NCBI GenBank assembly: GCA_004525875.1
Contig: SPBQ01000181.1
Coordinates: forward strand, 1 to 5,475
From: Myxococcales bacterium
GTDB lineage: Bacteria; Desulfobacterota_B; Binatia; UBA1149; SPBQ01
Reading direction: 5' to 3'
Length of the DNA: 5,475 nucleotides
Part shown: positions 1 to 4,334 of the stretch, in pieces
Layout: the number at the start of each line of letters is the position of its first letter
Numbering within the stretch: position 1 is the first letter of the stretch
The notes under the pieces: generated by a model
What the model was told of the DNA's origin: nothing
The model's input: the letters and a program-made list of their open reading frames with translations, nothing else
Databases searched by the model: none
Program-made: the position numbers and the translations under genes

Positions 1-553
1 CCAGGATCCCGAGTGCTCCGAAGAGCGGCCCGGCATGCATTCCCATCGATGCATGTTCGGGGATGTAGCTGAAGCCTTCCTCGTCGGTGGCCGGTGTCAC
101 GAGCCCCGCCCAGGTGTCGAAGGCGATGCCGTGCGCGGGAAGGTCCTGGTACGGGCCGGTCATGCCGTAGCCCGATATGTTGCAGAAGACGATCTTCGGA
201 TTGATCGCTTTGAGATCCTGGTAGCCCAGCCCGCGACGCGCCAGCGACCCGGGCCGCATCGCCTCGACGACGACGTCGGCGCGGCGTACGAGTTCCTTGT
301 AGATCTCGGCGGCTTCCCGCTTCCTGAGATCGAGCGTGACGCTCTTCTTGCCGCGGTTGATGTGCAGGTGGAGCAGCGACACCCCGTTGATGATCGGCCA
401 CGTCATGTCGCGCACGTAGTCACCGGTGGGTGGTTCGACCTTGATGACGTCGGCCCCCATATCGGCGAGGTGAGTCGTGATGGCCGCCGGTCCGAGCATC
501 GAGCTCTCGATCACGCGTACGCCCGCCAGAGGGGCTCCTGAGCCTTTCGACAT
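1..553 (-). CDS. Class III (CaiB/BaiF family) acyl-CoA transferase, N-terminal part, cut by left edge
   Basis: Members move CoA between carboxylic acids in the cytoplasm; this substrate cannot be told. The reverse-strand frame is open from an ATG at 553 to the edge, giving 184 residues, probably under half of a roughly 400-residue family protein. It opens MSKGSGAPLAGVRVIE. Family landmarks seen are LADMGADVIKVEPPTGD (30-45) with a following Arg, NRGKKSVTLDL (66-76), a PGSLARRGLGY segment (101-111), NPKIVFCNISGYGMTGPY (118-135) and HGIAFDTWAGL (141-151). A purine-rich ribosome site (AAGAGGAA, 561-568 reversed) precedes the ATG. Oddity: where formyl-CoA transferase has its catalytic Asp, four residues before a Gly-Met-His, this protein appears to have His167 after Glu166 (PEHASMGMH). 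The family call is firm. The missing nucleophile rests on an alignment from memory. Confidence 0.93.
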   Translation of the reverse strand, partial: MSKGSGAPLAGVRVIESSMLGPAAITTHLADMGADVIKVEPPTGDYVRDMTWPIINGVSLLHLHINRGKKSVTLDLRKREAAEIYKELVRRADVVVEAMRPGSLARRGLGYQDLKAINPKIVFCNISGYGMTGPYQDLPAHGIAFDTWAGLVTPATDEEGFSYIPEHASMGMHAGPLFGALGIL

Positions 554-560
554 CGATTCG

Positions 561-568
561 TTCCTCTT
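561..568 (-). promoter_or_regulatory. Ribosome binding site of the CoA-transferase gene
   Basis: Reading the minus strand, AAGAGGAA lies 7 bases before the ATG at 553. It supports that start for the CoA-transferase. The match to the anti-Shine-Dalgarno sequence is moderate. Confidence 0.55.
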
Positions 569-580
569 GATGGCGTCGGC

Positions 581-607
581 CCGGCCGGACAGTGGCCGGA
601 GCTCCGG
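581..607. repeat. GC-rich palindrome cluster between the BI-1 and CoA-transferase genes
   Basis: Two overlapping inverted repeats sit in the 114-base gap between the BI-1 stop and the CoA-transferase start. One has 6-bp arms, CCGGCC (581-586) and GGCCGG (594-599), around a 7-base loop. The other is a perfect 12-base palindrome, CCGGAGCTCCGG (596-607). They share bases 596-599, so they would be alternative RNA hairpins. No T-run follows in the minus direction, so this is not a standard intrinsic terminator. It could be an operator, an mRNA structure, or chance in GC-rich DNA. The rest of the gap (608-667) shows nothing recognisable. Confidence 0.35.
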
Positions 608-667
608 AGTGCGGGGTTTAGCGACTGACGGGGCCGCCCACAACCAGCGCCACGCCCGCCCGCACGC

Positions 668-1372
668 TCAGTCGCGAGAGCCGATGAAGATCCGGAGCAC
701 GTACCAGAACATCAGCGCGACGGAGGCAAACAGCTGGAGTGCGCCTGCAACGTAGCGATCCTCGGGGAAGTGGTGCAGGACGTTGGAGGTATCGTAGAGG
801 ATCGCGGCACCGGCGAATCCGACCATCGCCACCGAGAACCAGGTGCCCAGCTCGAAGCCGAAGACCACGCCGCCGACGATCGCGAGCAGCGCGACGATGA
901 AGCCCCAGCGCATGAGTCCGGCGAGGAAGCTGAAGTCCTTGCGCGTGGTGAACGCGACAAGCGTAAGCCCGCCAAATCCCGCGAGCGTTACCGTGGCCGC
1001 GCTCTGGATCGCGCCGGGCGCGTACGCATCGGCGATGTAGAGAAGAGGCACGAAAATGATCGCCTCCCCGATCACGAATCCGGCCAGGGCCGCGTACTGG
1101 ACGTTGAGCGACTCGGCGGTGTGGGCCGCCCGCGTGGCCGCCCAGCTCACCAGCATGAACGCACCGAGGACCAGCAACCAGTTCGTGCCGAGCATCGCGC
1201 GCGCCATGGGCTCAGCCCAGCCGGACTGGAACAGCCAGATCTCGATCAGTGTGAAGCCGACGATGGCCGCGAAGAGGTGATTGTAGGTCTTGACGAGGAA
1301 CGCCGAGCGCGTGCTCGCGCCCACGCGATCCATGCCCGTGCTGATCGAATCGCCCTGATAGTACTGACTCAT
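668..1372 (-). CDS. Bax inhibitor-1 (BI-1/TMBIM) family integral membrane protein
   Basis: A 234-residue inner-membrane protein. Characterised bacterial BI-1 homologues such as Bacillus YetJ act as pH-sensitive calcium leak channels; that role is only inferred here. After a short polar N-terminus (1-29) there are seven hydrophobic stretches, at about 30-48, 63-80, 92-116, 122-141, 148-173, 176-193 and 208-229. Family signatures are ILYDTS (191-196), holding the conserved Asp194, and the closing helix FWYVLRIF (222-229). The second aspartate of the di-aspartyl pH sensor is not seen: LFASVALMF (214-222) stands where many members have a LYLDxxNLF-like sequence, placing Ser217 at the Asp position. 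The ATG at 1372 was chosen over one at 1414 because a strong GAGAGGAG site ends 6 bases before it, and the extra 14 residues look like untranslated leader. It lies downstream of the AttH-like gene on the same strand. Confidence 0.92.
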   Translation of the reverse strand: MSQYYQGDSISTGMDRVGASTRSAFLVKTYNHLFAAIVGFTLIEIWLFQSGWAEPMARAMLGTNWLLVLGAFMLVSWAATRAAHTAESLNVQYAALAGFVIGEAIIFVPLLYIADAYAPGAIQSAATVTLAGFGGLTLVAFTTRKDFSFLAGLMRWGFIVALLAIVGGVVFGFELGTWFSVAMVGFAGAAILYDTSNVLHHFPEDRYVAGALQLFASVALMFWYVLRIFIGSRD

Positions 1373-1378
1373 GAGTGT

Positions 1379-1386
1379 CTCCTCTC
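1379..1386 (-). promoter_or_regulatory. Ribosome binding site deciding the BI-1 start
   Basis: On the minus strand GAGAGGAG ends 6 bases before the ATG at 1372. This spacing and match favour that start over the in-frame upstream ATG at 1414, which would place the site inside the coding region. Confidence 0.75.
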
Positions 1387-1395
1387 GCACGATCG

Positions 1396-1412
1396 GCGCG
1401 CGGCCGGCGCGC
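1396..1412. repeat. All-GC inverted repeat in the leader of the BI-1 gene
   Basis: Arms GCGCGC (1396-1401) and GCGCGC (1407-1412) are self-complementary and flank a 5-base loop. The stem lies between the stop of the AttH-like gene and the BI-1 ribosome site, about 10 bases before the site. It could form a stable RNA hairpin. No T-run follows in the minus direction, so a standard terminator is unlikely. A moderating structure in a shared transcript, or chance in GC-rich DNA, are alternatives. No convincing promoter was found in the rest of the 97-base gap. Confidence 0.3.
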
Positions 1413-1469
1413 ACCTAGAACAGAGTGCGCCGCGACCCGACGGCGGTCAAACAGACCGGATCGGAGAAC

Positions 1470-2606
1470 CTACTTCGCGCCGTCGAGGAAGTCTTCGAAC
1501 CCGGACGGCCCATGACTGCCGAAGCAGAGCGTCTCGAGCGTGGCCACACCGGTGCGGGTCCCCTCGGGTCCGGTCATCTTCGCCCGGCAGATCGAGTGGA
1601 GATGGACATGCTTGTAGTCGAGCGGATCGAGGTCAGCGATCTGCCACGACTCGTGGCCGAACGCCTCCTCACCGTGCCAGAGCCCGTGGCCCCACTGCGG
1701 ATGTTGATAGCCGATACCCAGCACCTGGCAGCGCAGTATCGGCTCCAGAGCGATGACGTAGCGTTCGTCGTCTCGCGCGACGAGCTCGATCTCGGCCGCC
1801 GCCGGCCGCCGCGTCCCTTTCTCCCACGTGATGCGATGCGTCGCGGTCAGCATCTCGCGGTGTCCCGACTCCACTTCCGGCAACTCATCGGCCGAGGCGT
1901 ACGTCGGCACCATCGCCGCGCTGAGCTGGGTGGGATGCCCGTCGTGATCCTCGAACGTACCGAACTGCGTGCATACGTCGTCGAAGTGAATCGGACACCA
2001 GCACCAGTACACGCCCGGCTCCTCGGTCGCGGGCGGCGGCGCGCCGCCCATCCCTTCGCCCACCGGACGCACGCCCCAGGAACGGTCGCGCAGGCCGTTC
2101 ACCTCCTGCGGACGCACCTCGATGCGCTTACCGCCGACCTGGATGAAGCCCTCCCAGAACCCGAACTGCGTGAACCGCGACGTCTCCATGATGAGACGCG
2201 TCCCCTCATGCATGACGTTCTTCGGCTCCTCCGTGGGAACCGTGCGACCGCGGAACGTGAGGTCGCACTCGATGCCGCTCTCGTTTGGCGCGAGGACGAC
2301 ACGCGTGATCTTCAGCGGCCGGACGACCTCGATCCGCAGCGGGCCGACGCTCGTCTCGGAGCGATCGCGGGGCGCACGCCGCGATCCGTGAAACGAGGAC
2401 TGCGTGCCATCGACGGACACGGTGAAGTGGGCGTCCTGGACGAAGCGGTTCGGATACTGGCCGAAGCCGATCTCGAAAGTGAAGGCCCCCTCACGTTCGA
2501 AACCATTGAACCAGTAACGGTCGTAGTAGTTGCGATCGCTCGGTGCCGGGTGCGCGATCGGGTTGCTCGTCTGATGGATCGGGTAGTCGTCGAACGGTGT
2601 AATCAT
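1470..2606 (-). CDS. AttH/CrtC-like (lipocalin-related) protein of unknown function
   Basis: A 378-residue protein with no signal peptide or membrane helix, so probably cytoplasmic. I recognise the type but not a biochemical function. The opening, with DDYPIHQTSNPIAHP (6-20) and RNYYDRYWFNGF (25-36), and the central GLRDRSWGVRP (171-181) resemble AttH/hydroxyneurosporene-synthase-like proteins of two lipocalin-like halves, recently placed, as I recall, in DUF7064/DUF7065-type families. A C-terminal stretch GYQHPQWGHGLWHGE (299-313) followed by FGHESW is rich in His and Trp and could line a ligand or metal site; this is inference. The ATG at 2606 is the first possible start, since an in-frame TGA lies at 2622-2624 with no start codon between. 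No Shine-Dalgarno sequence is visible. BI-1 and CoA-transferase genes follow on the same strand, and the sensor kinase diverges upstream. CrtC-like enzymes hydrate lipids, but no such activity is claimed here. Confidence 0.85.
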   Translation of the reverse strand: MITPFDDYPIHQTSNPIAHPAPSDRNYYDRYWFNGFEREGAFTFEIGFGQYPNRFVQDAHFTVSVDGTQSSFHGSRRAPRDRSETSVGPLRIEVVRPLKITRVVLAPNESGIECDLTFRGRTVPTEEPKNVMHEGTRLIMETSRFTQFGFWEGFIQVGGKRIEVRPQEVNGLRDRSWGVRPVGEGMGGAPPPATEEPGVYWCWCPIHFDDVCTQFGTFEDHDGHPTQLSAAMVPTYASADELPEVESGHREMLTATHRITWEKGTRRPAAAEIELVARDDERYVIALEPILRCQVLGIGYQHPQWGHGLWHGEEAFGHESWQIADLDPLDYKHVHLHSICRAKMTGPEGTRTGVATLETLCFGSHGPSGFEDFLDGAK

Positions 2607-2756
2607 GGCGTCAGAAAGATGTCAGAGACGTTTTGCCAAGGAAAAGCGGAGAAGCGGCGTTGCGAGCCGGCCGACGCCCCACTTAGCGGTTGACGCAGGG
2701 GCAGCATCGCGAGAATCATCGAAGACCACAACCTCTCTCGAAAGGAGGCCGCTGGC
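2607..2756. promoter_or_regulatory. Divergent intergenic region between the AttH-like gene and the sensor kinase
   Basis: These 150 bases must hold the start signals of two divergent genes, or of the kinase alone. For the kinase, TTGACG (2690-2695) is a fair -35-like box, with weak -10 candidates such as GAGAAT (2711-2716) or AATCAT (2714-2719) at imperfect spacing. For the minus-strand gene, TTGGCA (2634-2639 reversed) is -35-like, but no good -10 follows and it lies very close to the ATG. Plus-strand translation here looks like a shadow. The promoter assignments are tentative. Confidence 0.3.
2741..2748 (+). promoter_or_regulatory. Strong ribosome binding site deciding the kinase TTG start
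   Basis: AAAGGAGG is a near-perfect Shine-Dalgarno sequence, 8 bases before the TTG at 2757. The nearby GTG at 2761 is out of frame. This makes TTG the best start, and it may keep expression modest. Confidence 0.8.
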
Positions 2757-3833
2757 TTGGGTGACCGGACCGCGCAAGAGAATCGCCGACTCAAAGGCGA
2801 GCTCGAGAAGCTCGAACAGGCGTACGAAGCGCTCGAGCACAAGGCTCGGGTGTACGAGGAGATCTACGAGTTCGCGCCCGACCTCTGCCTGACCGCCGAC
2901 GCACACGACGGCACCATCATCGAGTGCAACCATTCGGTGGCCGTGGCCAGCGGATACACGAAGCAAGAGCTGCTCGGCAGCAACGTTCTCTTTCTCTACC
3001 CGGAATACGAGCACGAGAGACTGCTCCGCGTCTTCGAGGCGCTACTGGAGGGACGGGAGATCCGCGATATCGAGTTCGCCGGCCTTCGCAAGGACGGCAG
3101 CACCTTCACCATGAGCCTGAGTGTCAGCCCGGTCGTCGACGAGCAGGGACGTGTCACCGCCGGCCGCGGGGTGGTGCGCGACATCTCCGAGCGCAAGCGG
3201 GCCGAGGAGGCTCGTCAGCATCTCGTACGTGAGTTGGATCATCGCGTGAAGAACGCGCTGGCGACCGTGCAGGCGATCGCGGATCAGACCATTCACGCCT
3301 CCGACTCCCTGGACGATTTCGCCGGGCGCTTCCGCGGCCGTCTGGCGTCGATGGCCCGCATCCACGAGGCGATCAGTTCGAATCGTTGGGAAGGCCTCGA
3401 GCTCGAGCGGCTCGTGGTGCTGGCAATGACGCCGTTCACCGGGCGAAGCAATCGGATCCGCTACCAGGGGCCCCCCACGGACCTTCCGACCGAGGCCGCG
3501 CGATCTCTAGGCATGGTGCTCCACGAGCTGGCGACGAACGCCGGTAAGTACGGCGCGCTCTCCGGCGAAGAAGGCTCCGTGCATATCGACTGGCAGGTGA
3601 GCGGCCAGCCGCAGGCCGTACGCGTGGTCCTGCGCTGGTCGGAGACCGGAGGCCCGCCGGTCGTCGAACCGTCGCGCCGCGGCTTCGGGCGTCTCATGAT
3701 CGAGCAAGCGATCCCCTTCGAGCTCGACGGCACCGCCACGCTTCAGTTCCTCGCAACGGGGGTGTGTTGCCGGATCGAGTTCCCGCTGATCCGCTCGGGG
3801 CAGGCCACGACGCACACCGTCGACGGCGGCTGA
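2757..3833 (+). CDS. PAS domain-containing HWE-family sensor histidine kinase
   Basis: A 358-residue soluble sensor kinase, with no membrane segment or signal peptide. It should sense a signal through PAS, autophosphorylate on histidine using ATP, and pass the phosphate to an Asp-bearing partner. In order: a charged coiled coil (about 5-35); a PAS domain with its C-terminal cap (about 34-147), with GYTKQELLG and DISERKRAEE as typical PAS landmarks; the H-box ELDHRVKNALATVQAIADQT (159-178) with phospho-acceptor His162; the N-box HELATNAGKYGALS (256-269) with Asn261; and RWSETGGPPV (293-302), holding the Trp294-x-Glu296 that names the HWE family. RRGFGRLMIEQA (307-318) follows. The start is TTG after a strong AAAGGAGG. 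No response regulator, receiver domain or PhyR/NepR-like gene lies beside it, so the partner is unknown. It diverges from the AttH-like gene and ends one base from the lipoprotein stop. Confidence 0.94.
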   Translation: MGDRTAQENRRLKGELEKLEQAYEALEHKARVYEEIYEFAPDLCLTADAHDGTIIECNHSVAVASGYTKQELLGSNVLFLYPEYEHERLLRVFEALLEGREIRDIEFAGLRKDGSTFTMSLSVSPVVDEQGRVTAGRGVVRDISERKRAEEARQHLVRELDHRVKNALATVQAIADQTIHASDSLDDFAGRFRGRLASMARIHEAISSNRWEGLELERLVVLAMTPFTGRSNRIRYQGPPTDLPTEAARSLGMVLHELATNAGKYGALSGEEGSVHIDWQVSGQPQAVRVVLRWSETGGPPVVEPSRRGFGRLMIEQAIPFELDGTATLQFLATGVCCRIEFPLIRSGQATTHTVDGG

Positions 3834-3839
3834 ATCAGC
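3829..3839. repeat. Small palindrome across the convergent stop codons
   Basis: GCTGA, one A, TCAGC forms an 11-base odd palindrome centred on the single base between the kinase stop (TGA, 3831-3833) and the lipoprotein stop (read reversed, 3835-3837). A second pair, CGTCGAC (3818-3824) and GTCGACG (3853-3859), gives 7-bp arms around it. A two-way transcription stop is possible, but no T-run is seen on either strand and GTCGAC is common in GC-rich DNA. Confidence 0.3.
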
Positions 3840-4251
3840 GAAGACCTTCCTGGTCGACGACATCGTAGCACTCGTCGGCCACCAGACCTTGCTCCGCCTC
3901 CTCCTCGGGCTCGGCGTCCTGCGACTCACGACGTGTCTGCTGACGCGCCTGGAAGATCTGATAGGCGGCCTTGTCGCCCACGTACACGCAGCCGCAGCCC
4001 TCGGGATCGGCATACACGTAGCGAACCGTCCCGTCGGCCGTTTTCACGGGCCCGAGCTGCCGCGGACTGAGCGTGTTCAGCCAGACCCCGGCCTCGGAGT
4101 CGTCGGCGTCGAGCGCCTCGAAGCCCGCGTTCGAGAGCTGGATCTCGACCTGCTCGGTCTGCTGATTCTGCCCCGTCGCACAGGACGTGGTCATGAGGAG
4201 AGCGAGGCCCAGCAGATGGACGGCGGCGGAGTTGGCAATGAGCTTCGACAT
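3835..4251 (-). CDS. Small putative lipoprotein with Cys-Gly-Cys motif, function unknown
   Basis: A 138-residue protein. The N-terminus MSKLIANSAAVHLLGLALLM is a short basic start plus hydrophobic core, followed by TTSC with Cys24 as the likely lipidated residue. The -3 position is Thr, so the lipobox is imperfect. Export to the periplasm with membrane anchoring is inferred. The mature part has a conserved-looking core LSPRQLGPVKTADGTVRYVY (61-80) and DPEGCGCVYVGDKAAYQIFQ (82-101), with Cys86-Gly-Cys88, then an acidic tail (112-121) and another Cys at 128. I have seen similar unnamed small proteins in proteobacteria but know no function. The CxC pair might bind metal or form a disulfide; that is inference. 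The ATG at 4251 is chosen over 4347 because GGAGGTG lies just upstream and the signal begins there. It follows the molybdopterin oxidoreductase gene by 82 bases on the same strand. Confidence 0.82.
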   Translation of the reverse strand: MSKLIANSAAVHLLGLALLMTTSCATGQNQQTEQVEIQLSNAGFEALDADDSEAGVWLNTLSPRQLGPVKTADGTVRYVYADPEGCGCVYVGDKAAYQIFQARQQTRRESQDAEPEEEAEQGLVADECYDVVDQEGLR

Positions 4252-4254
4252 GAA

Positions 4255-4261
4255 CACCTCC
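4255..4261 (-). promoter_or_regulatory. Ribosome binding site deciding the lipoprotein start
   Basis: GGAGGTG on the minus strand ends 3 bases before the ATG at 4251, with GGAGG itself 5 bases away. It supports this start over the in-frame ATG at 4347, which would overlap the oxidoreductase gene. Confidence 0.75.
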
Positions 4262-4300
4262 GGGCACGGCGGCGGCCGCGCCAGCCTCTCGCACGTGTGA

Positions 4301-4334
4301 ACGGGAGAGTCGAGCATGCCGGCGTGTCTCCCGT
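4301..4334 (-). terminator. Hairpin at the end of the oxidoreductase gene, possible weak terminator
   Basis: Perfect 8-bp arms, ACGGGAGA (4301-4308) and TCTCCCGT (4327-4334), flank an 18-base loop. The stem begins on the last base of the oxidoreductase stop codon, as expected for a 3'-end structure. No T-run follows in the minus direction (TTCACACG), so it would be a weak intrinsic terminator at best, or a structure protecting the mRNA end. The lipoprotein gene beyond could be read through it. The rest of the gap (4262-4300) shows nothing else. Confidence 0.4.

Noticed and set aside
1445..1450. TTGACC as a -35 box for the BI-1 gene on the minus strand
   Set aside because: No acceptable -10 sequence lies at suitable spacing before the ribosome site, so the match is not convincing by itself.
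770..1756. Plus-strand frame of 328 codons across the BI-1 gene
   Set aside because: The product is charged and low-complexity, spans two minus-strand genes and their gap, and shows no motif. The BI-1 reading is strongly supported.
1425..2693. Long open plus-strand frame of 422 codons opposite the AttH-like gene
   Set aside because: It mirrors a minus-strand gene with clear family motifs. Its product is Arg-rich, without domains, and there is no good ribosome site. It is a typical GC-rich shadow.
2605..2892. Possible small plus-strand gene in the divergent intergenic region
   Set aside because: It starts over the AttH-like start codon, runs into the kinase in another frame, and its Ser/Arg-rich product has no motif.
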